Source: Periplaneta americana
Lineage: Eukaryota; Arthropoda; Insecta; Blattodea; Blattidae
DNA: 64,000 nt
Direction: 5' to 3'
Assembly: GCF_040183065.1 (NCBI RefSeq)
Contig: NC_091122.1
Location: forward strand, 157,556,955-157,620,954
The translations under genes and the position numbers were made by a program. The notes under the pieces are model-generated. The model saw only the letters and a list, made by a program, of their open reading frames with translations, had not been told where the DNA came from and made no database searches. Shown one piece after another: positions 53,635 to 63,778 of this stretch (position 1 is its first letter; every line of letters begins with the position of its first letter).

Positions 53635-53770
53635 TTATTGTTGTTCAGTCAACTGTCCGAAGATAGGTCTGAACCTCACAAGTGATACAAACGAGACACC
53701 ACTTATTAGGCAACTAATAATGGAGTAGTGTGACCAGTTCTTTTTCCCCCATCCATTGCATAATTCGCCG
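53635..53770 (-). repeat. Interspersed repeat R1 copy
   Basis: Minus strand TATCACTTGTGAGGTTCAGA, CCTATCTTCGGACAGTTGAC. Third copy of the family seen at 27548 and 31185. Confidence 0.6.
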
Positions 53771-53876
53771 ATTAGCTATATATTACACTAATCAGACTTC
53801 AGATGCATACAAACAATAATTCTTCCTCTGACACATACTGTATCGTCAAGTGAGATGTACTGCCTGATAATAGATG

Positions 53877-54265
53877 TACAGTAGTGGCAAAAAAAACCGG
53901 ACCGACGGAATAATCAAAGTCCCCGAAATGAGCCACTGCGCATGCCACGCCCGCATTCACAAGATAGCGAGTAATCTATTGAAATTGTTGTAGTTTCGAC
54001 TGCTGACGTAGCCCATTTCGAAAGCCATTAGAAAATAAGCTGGTAAAATTCATGTTCTCGGAATAATAAGTTAATTAAGTAGTAAAATGTCGCTGAAATC
54101 GAAAAGTATTGGGAATAAATTTGAATAAGGACCAAAAAAAAGTTTTCTTCTCCGGCAGGATTCGAACTACGAAAGTCTTAGTTACCAGTCTATCGTTCTG
54201 TCACTGTGAACAAGGCTCCGAAATCAACTACAAGAGTCGGTCGGTTTTTTTTTGCCACTACTGTA
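53877..54265. mobile_element. 389 bp MITE with tRNA-like internal segment
   Basis: TACAGTAGTGGCAAAAAAAA at the left is mirrored by the right end, with a ~29 bp TIR. TA target fits Tc1/mariner. Inside, the minus strand carries TTCGTAGTTCGAATCCTGCC, a T-arm/B-box-like sequence with upstream tRNA-like arms. The same segment is in the partial copy 40625-40824. Confidence 0.75.
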
Positions 54266-54299
54266 CATATCAGGCAGAACCTTTCAGAGGATTATGCTG

Positions 54300-54430
54300 T
54301 GTTATATTTATTTATATTTTATTTAAATATTTATTTATCAATTCATTTATTTACTTATTTACTTATTTATTTATATATTTATTTATTTATTTACTTATGT
54401 ACTTATTTATTTATTTATGTAATTATTTAC

Positions 54431-54461
<31 letters not shown>

Positions 54462-54486
54462 TCTATCTATTTATTTATTTATTTTC
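54300..54486. repeat. (TTTA)n microsatellite
   Basis: TTTA array with ACTTATTTACTT interruptions. Confidence 0.9.
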
Positions 54487-55167
54487 GGTATGATCGTAGA
54501 GGAATATAATCCCCGTCTACGTCTACCTAAATTTTTGTATAGATTCTGTCACTGAAGTTGCAATATGTTCATGTAACAAAATTTTTTATCTACTTTCTCT
54601 TGAATACAAAATAGACTACTAGGCCCATATATAAGTCCCGTACCTTTTTTGTCATCGCAATGTCCTGTTTGTGTCTCAAAGAAATATGGTCAGCCCAACT
54701 ACGAGTATTTCAGTAGTCTAAACTCAGAGACGTAAAGGGGTGCTTATATCAATGAAGAATTTGTCTTGCAGCTACATCTGGATCTCGTTCCAAGTCCCTG
54801 TGGATCTGTAACTTGTCTGAGAGCCATCAGTCAGTGTCCAACACAGTCCACCCCAGTCAGCGTCTTACAAACCAGTTTGTCTCTTGAGCACTCTTGAAGC
54901 TATTCATAAAAGATAAAAATAAGCTCTCCTCGCGATAACGATATTTGGGGGAGGACGGAATAGACATCAGAAACTCTCAGGTCAGATAGATCTCAGAGAT
55001 CAGATCTCCATCATCTAATAAAATAAAGGCATTTCCAAAGATCCCAAGTGGGAATGTAAGATAATGTTACATGCAGAAGTAGGTGCCTATTATCAGGTAA
55101 AAATTGAATAATTTGAAGAAAATTGTAAAGATATCTGCCAAACCTTGACACAACAATATACGAGTAG
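54487..55167. other. Unassigned stretch
   Basis: No recognised element. Confidence 0.3.
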
Positions 55168-55435
55168 AAGGAGAGTAATACATGAATGAATGAATGAATG
55201 AGTGAATGAATGAATGAATGAGTGAATGAATGAATACATGAATGAATGAATGAGTGAATGAGTGAATGAATGAATGAGTGAATGAGTGAATGAATGAGTG
55301 AATGAATGAATGAGTGAATGAATGAATGAATGAGTGAATGAATGAATGAGTGAATGAATGAATGAGTGAATGAATGAATGAGTACCTAAATAAATAAACA
55401 AATAAACATAAAAATAAATAAATAAGTAAATAAAT
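55168..55435. repeat. (GAATGAATGAGT)n minisatellite and AAAT tract
   Basis: GAATGAAT-type 4/12 bp units to about 55383, then AAATAAACA/AAAT. Iterated HSFIHS frames are artefacts. Confidence 0.9.
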
Positions 55436-55493
55436 AATAGAAAAAAGAAAGAAATGAAGTATTTTATTGAAAATGGCAACATTAAAAAAATAG

Positions 55494-55501
55494 TAGGCCT
55501 A
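55494..55501. other. TAGGCCTA micro-insertion inside a target-site duplication
   Basis: The left target duplicate reads AGTAGGCCTAATACAC and the right one (56315) AGTAATACAC. GGCCTA was therefore added to the left copy after the RT A insertion. Confidence 0.75.
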
Positions 55502-55542
55502 ATACACTTATCAGCCATTTTCGATTTCTTATAATATACAAA

Positions 55543-56314
55543 TGCACAAACGATTAGGGAAAACACGGGAATTTTACTGGAAGCAAGTAAAGAGATAGAT
55601 TTGGAAGTAAATCCCCAAAAGACAAAGTGTATGATTATGCCTTGTAACGAGAATATTGTACGAAATGGAAATATAAAAATTAGAAATTTATCTTTTGAAG
55701 AGGTGGAGAAGTTCAAATATCTTGGAGCAACAGTAAAAAATATAAACGATACTCGGGAGGAAATTAACCACAGAATAAATATGGGAAATGCTTGTTATTA
55801 TTCAGCTGAGAAGCTGTCTGCTGTCAAAAAATCTGAAAGTTAGAATTTATAAAACAGTTATATTACCGGTTGTTCTTTATGGTTGTGAAACTTGGACTCT
55901 CACTTTGAGAGAGGAAATAGGTTAAGGGTGTTTGAGAATAGGGTGCTTAGGAAAATGTTTGGGGCTAAGAGGGATGAAGTTACAGGAGAATGGAGAAAGT
56001 TACACAGCACAGAACTGCAAGCATTGTATTCTTCACCCGACATAATTAGGAACATTAAATCCTGACGTTTGAGATGGGCAGGGCATGTAGCACGTATTTG
56101 CGAATCCAGAAATGCATATAGAGTGTTAGTTGAGAGGCCGGAGGGAAAAAGATCTTTAGGGAGGCCGAGACGTAGATGGGAAGATAATATTAAAATGGAT
56201 TTGAGGGAGGTGGGATATGATGATAGAGACTGGATTAATCTTGCTCAGGATAGGGACCAATGGCGGGCTTATGTGAGGGCGGCAATGAACCTCCCGGTTC
56301 CTTAAAAGCCAGTA
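55543..56314 (+). mobile_element. RT family A insertion with ~45 bp target duplication
   Basis: Flanks ATACACTTATCAGCCATTTT and CGATTTCTTATAATATACAA (55501-55542) recur at 56319-56359 (one substitution, plus the GGCCTA on the left). The insert starts in mid-coding sequence (ACAAACGATTAGGGAAAACA) and ends at CCTTAAAAGCCAGTA. Confidence 0.85.
55560..56305 (+). pseudogene. RT family A C-terminal relic
   Basis: Reads [40 protein letters not shown] and [16 protein letters not shown] deletion of about a dozen codons removes the [10 protein letters not shown] region and shifts the frame. [15 protein letters not shown] is readable in another frame. A third open run (56069-56305) has RWAGHVARICESRNAYRV, ERPEGKRSLGRPRRRWEDN, DDRDWINLAQDRDQ and the terminal RAYVRAAMNL. 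No catalytic motif. At least three lesions. Confidence 0.8.
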
Positions 56315-56444
56315 AGTAATACACTTATCAGCCATTTTCGATTTCTTAAAATATACAAAATATTACCAACTGGTACAGCAAACAAAAAAAAAACAACACA
56401 TTTTAAAAAGTTGAAATGCGTGAAATATATTCGAGAATATATAA

Positions 56445-57002
56445 TACAGGTTGAACCATAAAGTAATACTGTTAATTTAAGGGGGTTATTCTTTTAGATA
56501 ATTCAAACAAAAGAGTTTAATACAATTTTGCTCGTTTTTGTTTCCATTTCGAGATAAAAACAGTTTTATATGAAATATTTTATAGCGTGTTTTTGGGAAA
56601 GCCATTGACTTAATTCCCAATATGCTCAGTCAATTTAAGAGAACAGCATATCATGATGATAAATGTGCAGAAATTTGATCCGAACAAATGTAACTTTTCG
56701 TTTTGCAAAGGAACTTTACAATTTTACATTGGTCCGAATTAAATTTCTGCACATTTAAAGGACAAAACTGAAATTCTTTCAATAATATATTATCATAATA
56801 CACTGCTCTCTTAAGTTGACTGAGCATATTGGGAACTAAGTCAATGGCTTTCCCAAAACACGCTCTGAAATGTTTCATATAAAACAATTTTTATCTAGGA
56901 AAGTAACCAAAAACGAGCAAAACTGCATTTAACTTTTTTGTTTGAAATATCTCAAAGAATAACCATGTGAAATTAATGACATTACTTACGGTTCACGCTG
57001 TA
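56445..57002. mobile_element. 558 bp foldback MITE
   Basis: TACAGGTTGAACCATAAAGT at the left pairs with TACAGCGTGAACCGTAAGTA read from the right. The inverted arms continue through GGTTATTCTTT, TTGCTCGTTTTTG, GGGAAAGCCATTGACTTA and CCCAATATGCTCAGTCAA to AATGTGCAGAAATTT near the centre. Each arm is more than 200 bp with moderate divergence. TA target. No protein. Confidence 0.85.
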
Positions 57003-57024
57003 ATCTATATAGACATATATATTT

Positions 57025-57232
57025 TTATTTTATTAGGTTATTTTACGACGCTTAATCAACAGCTTAGGTTATTTAGCGTCTGAATGAGATGAAGGTGATA
57101 ATGCCGGTGAAATGAGTCCGGGGTTCAGCACCGAAAGTTACCTAGCATTTGCTCATATTGCGTTGAGGGAAAACCCCGGAAAAAACCTCAACCAGGTAAC
57201 TTGCCCGGAACGGGAATCGAACCCGAATATAA
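57025..57232 (-). mobile_element. SINE type A, head truncated
   Basis: TTAGGTTATTTTACGACGCT, CCGGTGAAATGAGTCCGGGG, AACCTCAACCAGGTAACTTG and the B box (minus strand GGGTTCGATTCCCG) at the right edge; the A box is missing. Confidence 0.8.
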
Positions 57233-57250
57233 TATAATATTTTATATATA

Positions 57251-58122
57251 TACAGGGTGTTTAAAAATACGGGGCATAATTTCAGGTATGTATTTCCCAC
57301 ATGTAGACAATCAAAATAGTTCATTACAACATGTGTCCGGAAATGCTTTACTTCCGAGTTATGGCCTTCACAACATTGAAATTCACCGGAACGTTTTTCT
57401 TTCCGCAGGTCGTTGTCATTACAGAAGATGTTCAAAATGTCCACCTCCTGCCTGAATACAAACCTCACATCGATGTCTCATTGACCTGCGAACACGATCC
57501 CAAACTCCAGGAGTATTGCGTATGTCCTCAGAACATGCCACAATTCGATTCCGAAGGGATTCCAAATCAGGCACCGGAGACGAATGAACCAATGATTTTA
57601 AATGGCCCCACAAGTAGAAATCGAGAGGGTTCAGATCAGGTGTACTTCTGTACTTCTGGAGTTGTAGACCTTGGTCGTCCCCTTCCCAAACCAGGAGAGT
57701 TAAATTTTCCATACTCGCACAGACGGTAATGGAGACAATGGTACAAATGTCTTCCGATCTGGACATTGTCGCTGTGGGTACCTCTCCTGGTACAAACGAC
57801 GAGCCAGCGCAGCATTGCCGTCCGCCTTACCGTACATGAAGTGTATCTCTGCCAGCTCTTGATTTGAATACATGTCGCACAGTCTAACGCCTACACAACA
57901 CTGAATGTAACCTTCGCCTCGGAATGAACTGTCAGAGTGCCCTCTTAATGTCTCCTTTGACGGCAACGACCTGGGAAAGAAAAACGTTCCGGTGAATTTC
58001 AATGTTGTGAAGGCCATAACTCGGAAATAAAGCATTTCCGGACACATGTTGTAATGAACTATTTTATTGTCTACATGTGGGAAATACATACCTGAAATTA
58101 TGCCCCGTATTTTTGAAACACC

Positions 58123-58127
<5 letters not shown>
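57251..58127 (-). mobile_element. Internally deleted DUF4817/DDE element with ~165 bp TIRs
   Basis: TACAGGGTGTTTAAAAATAC at the left and TACAGGGTGTTTCAAAAATA (minus strand) at the right start ~165 bp near-identical inverted repeats reaching into CGGAACGTTTTTCTTTCC. TA flanks, with the right TA running into a TA microsatellite. Both ends of the transposase gene remain, the middle is deleted. Confidence 0.85.
57422..57960 (-). pseudogene. Transposase relic: DUF4817 N-terminus joined to DDE C-terminus
   Basis: From 57915: MYSNQELAEIHFMYGKADGN, ALARRLYQERYPQRQCPDRK and TFV (helix-turn-helix DUF4817), then a frameshift with LCEYGKFNSPGLGRGRP still readable. Directly after come TPDLNPLDFYLWGHLKSLVH (third catalytic region of the DDE/D core), NRIVACSEDIRNTPGVWDRV and CIQAGGGHFEHLL at the C-terminus. 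The first two catalytic Asp residues are lost in the deletion. The ends and order match full-length insect relatives of about 350 residues (recall). Mobilisation would require a full-length relative. Confidence 0.8.

Positions 58128-58186
<59 letters not shown>
58128..58186. repeat. (TA)n microsatellite
   Basis: About 29 TA units directly at the right end of the DUF4817 element. Confidence 0.95.
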
Positions 58187-58188
<2 letters not shown>

Positions 58189-58407
58189 TTAAAACGAGGC
58201 ACATTATGGTAAGCGGTCAATATTACTCCTAATAAATGAATGAATGTTGATGGAATTCTGGTATAGCTAGGCTTCTCATTCTAAGAATGTCAGATAAATA
58301 TTTATTTTTATTTGCAGCTTTTTTTGTTCTTAATTTAATTTTAAATATGCTTTTTTCTGCTGTAGCTTTGTTTCTCCTAATCTTAAAACAGTGTATTTTG
58401 AATAATA

Positions 58408-58420
58408 TAAAAATAATAAT

Positions 58421-58457
<37 letters not shown>

Positions 58458-58496
58458 TAATAACAATAATAATGTTATTATTATTATATTATATTA

Positions 58497-58574
<78 letters not shown>

Positions 58575-58575
58575 A
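58408..58575. repeat. (AAT)n/(ATT)n inverted microsatellite
   Basis: AAT units to about 58470, then ATT units from 58474. The two halves are reverse complements and can fold back. Confidence 0.9.
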
Positions 58576-59920
58576 GTTCGAGATAGTATGGACAACATAT
58601 CACTGCGTTCCGTACAAAGATAAGACCAGACATAGCAGTATATTTCAATATGCAGCACGTCGTATTTACTGATAAGAGCAATGGCAAAATTGAATTGTCA
58701 TGGTAACATAGAAAGGTCTTAGTGTTACAATGCAACACAAAGTTACATTAGGCTTTCCTTATATCATTTCAGCGATAGCCTACGTGTGAATGACTTTCTC
58801 ACATAAATTAGAAGTGTCTGCAGACTAGTTCACGGTGAGGTTGGTCGCATAACTAATAGAAAATGCAGTGCATAAATCGGTCAATGCAATTCATGAAGCA
58901 CTGAACAATGCACCGTTTTTTGAATGAGAATTGTATGAATATCTAGAACTTTCTAATAGGCCTATACAGGGACAGCTTCACTTGATAGATGCCCCAAACC
59001 TTTAGCAATAAAATTACTATTCAGAATGGAAGTGATATAGCTATGCAGATAGAAGGGAACAATAGAATACATTAAAATAAATAAAAAAACATGCGTTTTC
59101 TAATTAAGTGCATGGTTAATAGGGATATCTTATGAGAAGTTTTACCGTTAGATGGCAGGAGCGTTCCATGCGGCGCAACATGTTGCAGGGCTATGTTATG
59201 TAATATGCTACAGTTGATTACGTTTTCCCGCTTGTTGGTTTTCTGTGCGTGTCAAAATTTTATTTACAATTATTTTGTATAACCTAGTATAATTTAATAT
59301 AATTCAGTATTTTTACCTCATAATTTAATTTAATTTACAATAAATAATAGCGTAAACCTGTATAATTATACTGAACGATTTCTCTTACGAGATGGGTTGG
59401 GAAATCTGCAGTATGAAAAATATAGGTACGAGTAAATTGAATGTTCATGAACCTAAACGAGAACTTTGAGAACAAGGTGCACGAATAAAAAATAGGAACT
59501 TTGTCGAAGGTGAATGGTGCTCTTTAATCATAAGTATTGTAAGTACCGTACGCTAAAAACAAGATATGCAGCCACAAATGTGTTTTTTTTATAGGGAAGG
59601 GACTATCGAAATTGAATTCCTCGTATTTTTTCTATAGTTGCAGAGAGATCAATTGCAATATTTGATAGGTTGATATAATATGATCGCAGTAGTATGACGA
59701 TTATTCGTGCGTTTTGTAGGTTAAGGACATGCAGTTTTGAATACTATGTAGGATGATTTTGAAAATTTAAAGCTAGAATATGGTTTTAATAATTAGTCTA
59801 AAGTACATTAAAACATTATTCATGAATTTCACTACGGATCGTCCTGGATAATAAACATGACACTTTATCGAGAGTTTGTTTCAGGCGTAAACTTCGGAGA
59901 CTTCTACAACTACTGCATAC
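58576..59920. other. Unassigned stretch
   Basis: No recognised element over 1.3 kb. TAGCCTA at 58776 and TAGGCCTA at 58957. One of the longer candidate stretches for single-copy DNA. Confidence 0.35.
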
Positions 59921-60117
59921 TACTAGGTTCAAAAAGTTCCCGGAATTTTACTACCATTTTTCGTATTAATATATAACAAGGGATATTATACATTTGTTTT
60001 GTTGGTAACATTCATGATGTCATTTCCTTAAAGTTTGCTGATAATGGCAATTATTGGTTTTGAGTTGTAGGCAATTGTTTATCATAGTGTTTTGTTTGTT
60101 CGTCGCATTTTGTAATT

Positions 60118-60956
60118 ATGTCCACAGAGCAAAGTACAAACATCAAGTTCTGTGTTTTGCTGGGGACATGATCAGTATGGCTGATGAAGATGGTGATTTC
60201 TTAAACAAAATGAAACTGGTGCTACTTGTACGACCCAGTCCCTAAACGACAGTCATCTGAGTGGAAATCGAAAACATCTCCTCGGAAGCAAAAATTTCCT
60301 AGGGACACTTCCAAAGGCAAAGTTATTTTAAATGTTATGTTTTATTTAACGACGCTCGCAACTGCAGAGGTTATATCAGCATCGCCGGATGTGCCGGAAT
60401 TTTGTCCCGCAGGAGTTCTTTCACATGCCAGTAAATCTACTGACATGAGCCTGTCGCATTTAAGCACACTTAAAGCAAAGTTATGTTGGAAGTTTTCTTC
60501 GACTCTCAGGGTCTCATGCACCATGAGTTCATTCCAGAAGGTCGTACTGTAACGAAAGAATTGTACGTAGAAACCCTCCGTCGCCTCTGGGACGCAGTGA
60601 GAAGGAAACGTCCAGAAAAGTGGGTAGAAAACAACTGGTTCCTTATGCATGACAATGCACCTGCTCATCGCGCAATTATTGTAAAGAATTTTCTTGCCAG
60701 GCACAACATAACTGCTTTGGATCACCCACCATACTCTCCTGATCTCTCACCACCTGATTACTTTCTGTTTCCCCGTCTGAAAAGTCATCTGAAAGGACGG
60801 AGATTCAATGCTGAAGAGGTTATCGCAAACGCGACGAGAGCACTAAGACGGGTTTCACAAAATGGCTTCCAGGCCTGCTTCCAGGAACTCTACACGCGTT
60901 GGCAAAAGTGTGTTGTTGCGGAAGGCAACTATTTTGAAGGGAATGCTGTAGAATAG
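60118..60956 (+). pseudogene. mariner transposase (DD34D), deleted and SINE-interrupted
   Basis: N-terminal remnant MSTEQSTNIKFCVLLG (60118-60168), then a large deletion. The ETWCYLYDPVPKRQSSEWKS region follows in broken frames; the Asp of the first catalytic motif is lost to a short deletion near 60210. KSKTSPRKQKFPRDTSKGKV leads into the SINE. After it, an open run gives LEVFFDSQGLMHHEFIPEGR, NNWFLMHDNAPAHRAIIVKN (second Asp) and HPPYSPDLSPPDYFLFPRLK. The spacing from the D of HDNAPAH to the D of SPPD is 34 residues. The C-terminus NYFEGNAVE is complete. Full relatives are about 345 residues. Inactive. Confidence 0.9.
60327..60474 (-). mobile_element. SINE type B, 5'-truncated, inserted in mariner
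   Basis: GCAAAGTTAT flanks both sides (60317-60326 and 60475-60484). The insert has the tail side TTTATTTAACGACGCTCGCA and the body to TTAAGCACACTTAA, lacking the tRNA head. Confidence 0.9.
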
Positions 60957-61016
60957 TGTTTAAGGTACGTTGTTTCTATGATGCTAGCAAATTCCGGGAA
61001 CTTTTTGAACCTAGTA

Positions 61017-62433
61017 TGTATAATCTAAGTCATCTAAGCTAACATAACTCGCTGTCGAGGTTGCATATGTTTTTATTAATTTTTCTTTTTCCTCTTCCAA
61101 AATGAAACTGTAGCCAATAATTCCTTACTTGAAGTAGATACTTTTGTTTAATAACGCAATTTAATTAGTTCTATTTTTTAAGGTTTAAAGCATATATTCA
61201 GAATATTTCGGGACCTGAATGAAGATAAAAAGCTTTCCCTGGTTTTTGCATATAGGAACATAACAAAAATTTGGCATTTTGAGTTGTTTTTAAGAGTATT
61301 TAATATACTAATACACTACATAAATCCTCAATGTTTATATACCGAAAAACAAATGCACACGCAAAGCGCATCCCTCAAAGTACACGTGCGCTATCTGTTG
61401 GTGCTACTTCAGGATATCCCTATTAGGAACTTAAGCTGGAAGTTTGTGTAGTTTGGCAACAGCGCATCGCCGGCTTACGTATGCAAACACACACGCGCTC
61501 GTTGTGAATGGTAGCATTCCGATCCTTAGTCACTGCAGCAGGGTTGCCAGAATTCGTAACGGCAGGAAATAACGATCCGCGTTAATCTTTTCATTTATCT
61601 TGTAAGAAACACGTCCATTTTATTTAAAAAAAACTGCAAAGGGCTAAATCATTCCTTAGCAATGTCTCTAATGATATGAGTAAAAATCAGAATCGTACTG
61701 ATAGTACTTATCGAGTAAAACTGCGGTAACATTTAGAAGAATTTTTTTTTTTTCTGAGAAAGTATTCATTTGAGACTAATAGGTTATGGTATTATAATAT
61801 TTTGTTGCACTTTATCTAAGGGATAAGCTGTTAAAATCTACATAGTTATATTTAGGCTTCATATTCCAGCTACCTAAAGACTGAAGTTAAAGACACATTG
61901 GTTGTATAGTACGCCGAACACAGATAATGTAAAGAATAAGGATATAAACAAACGCGTCGTCGCTGCGTGTTCGTGGAATACGGTCAACTCCCGACATTCT
62001 GAAGCTATTACTAGTAAACAAATGCTTGAGCCGTAATGTTCATTTTCGTAGTGATCTTTGCAGTGAATAATAACGTGCATTCGTAAGTTATTGAACTTGA
62101 ACATATGCGGATATCATTTGAAATGATTTTATTTGCAAGAAATTATATCAATGGGATATGACGTTATTGCTGCATGATGTAGTACAAGATATTCCTATTG
62201 TATGATATTTTTTCGTGTTTCATTATGATATTGCATGTCGCTCATCACTGAAGCCCCACTAATTTTCTATATACCTTTTCTAGAAATTCTCTAAAATGTA
62301 GATTATTTAATTTATTAATTGAGATCTTAGCATTGAACAACATGGTAGGCTACACAAATCCATGCTAAACGTCATTTTCTGTGCCTTTTGATATTGCAGT
62401 GTCTTTCAGTGCACTGTTTTTGTCACTTTTAAG
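61017..62433. other. Unassigned stretch
   Basis: AT-rich without recognised element. TAGGCTA at 62346. Candidate single-copy DNA. Confidence 0.35.
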
Positions 62434-62444
62434 TTTATTTTACA

Positions 62445-62676
62445 GTCGACCTGGTTGGAGGGTTGGTATAGCGCTGGCCTTCTATACCTAAGGTTGCGGG
62501 TTCGATCCCTGGCCAGGTCGATGGCATTTAAGTGTGCTTAAATGTGACAGGCTTATGTCAGTAGATTTACTGGCATGTAAAAGAACTCCTGCGAAACAAA
62601 ATTCCGGCACATCCGGCGGCGCTGATATAACCTCTGCAGTTGCGAGCGTCTTTAAATAAAACATAAAATTTAACAT
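62445..62676 (+). mobile_element. SINE type B, full length with target duplication
   Basis: TTTATTTTACA at 62434-62444 and 62677-62687. Head GGTTGGTATAGCGCTGGCC (A box), GGTTGCGGGTTCGATCCCTG (B box), body GGCATTTAAGTGTGCTTAAA and GATTTACTGGCATGTAAAAG, 3' end GCGAGCGTCTTTAAATAAAA. This copy fixes the true ends of the family. Confidence 0.9.
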
Positions 62677-62687
62677 TTTATTTTACA

Positions 62688-63166
62688 CAATTTTTATGTA
62701 ATTGTTGTCTATATTTACAGTGAAAATATTAATTCAAATATCCTCAACTATGCCCTGCAATATTACACGCTTGAGCGTCTTACCTAAGGCATTTTACCTC
62801 TGCAATGAACCTTCAATCAGCCACAAAGATGTAGTTATTTAAATAATACGACTGGTAAGAGCAGTGATCGATAAGACTACTCACTATAATTGTGTCCCGC
62901 TTATGACTTTCTAGAAGAAGAAGGCAGAGGATGCGTAACTATTTTGTATACGAACGCACCTGTACCTGCGCTGCGACTTCACATATACTTCGAATCTGGT
63001 AACTTCATACGGAGCCTAGTAATATTACTTCCATCTTTAATTTGGAATGAAAAGTTATGTACACAAATCTTGAAACTTGCAAAAGAGATCTCTCTGACTT
63101 CCTCATAATTCGGACTCTTCCTGTAAGTGACTTGTCTATGCTAAAAATCCTTGGAATTTGGACATA
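62688..63166. other. Unassigned stretch
   Basis: A 72-codon frame at 62890-63108 is not recognised. Confidence 0.3.
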
Positions 63167-63778
63167 ACTTACAAGCAGACATTCTGATGGTGGCAGATAA
63201 GAAAGTTAATTTTTTTCTTCCACCATGTTAATAATGCCAAAAGAAGTGCTTATTTACACAAATTTTGACCACTCGAGTGTAATTACGAGGGCCGTAAAAA
63301 TAAGTTCGCCAGGAGATGTTAACAGAAAGAAAACACAATTTCATTGGAAAAATTTATTGGAACAGATACAGCAATTGTTGAGCTAATTTTCAAAATATTT
63401 CCCACCGGAATTGAGACATTTGTCATATCATGGGATCGACAGAGAGGTGCAGACGACTGTCACACACTGGTTCCGATCCCAGGCGGCTGACTTCTGCAAC
63501 ACAAGGATACAAAAGTTGATCCCATGGTATGACAAATGTCTCAATTCCAGTGGGGGATATGTTAATAAATAGCTCAACAATTACTGTATCTGTTTCAATA
63601 AACGTTTCCATGCAATTGCGCTTTTTATCTCTAAACGGCCCCAGGAAAAATCACTTTCTGGACGGCCTCGTAATTGCGGTCGAGTGGCCAAAATTTGTAT
63701 AAGCACTTCTTTTGACTTTATTGACATGAACGAAAAAAAATATATTATCTGCCCTCATCAGAATGTTTGCTTGTTAGA
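63167..63778. mobile_element. ~610 bp foldback element
   Basis: Inverted arms of about 270-290 bp. Left landmarks ACAAGCAGACATTCTGATG, AAAAGAAGTGCTTATTTACA, TTACGAGGGCCGTAAAAATA, ATTGGAACAGATACAGCAAT, TTGAGACATTTGTCATATCA. The right arm holds the mirror images from 63513 to 63778. Centre (about 63440-63512) unpaired. No intact frame. The inner part may be a mariner-type MITE with ACGAGGGCCGT ends. Confidence 0.8.

Larger units (their letters stand above)
59921..61016 (+). mobile_element. mariner element with 27 bp perfect TIRs, deleted and SINE-interrupted
   Basis: TACTAGGTTCAAAAAGTTCC-CGGAATTT at the left is exactly mirrored at 60989-61016. TA-type target. The transposase gene lacks much of its N-terminal half and is interrupted by a SINE B at 60327-60474. 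Confidence 0.9.

Noticed and set aside
54109..54555. 148-codon frame ending in YLFIYLFIYL
   Set aside because: The second half is the (TTTA)n array and the first half crosses a MITE.
55093..55716. 207-codon minus-strand frame with HSFIHSF repeats
   Set aside because: Antisense of RT A coding at one end and a 12 bp minisatellite at the other.
57201..57729. Plus-strand frames of 84 and 132 codons
   Set aside because: They are antisense to the DUF4817/DDE transposase relic, whose minus-strand motifs are clear.
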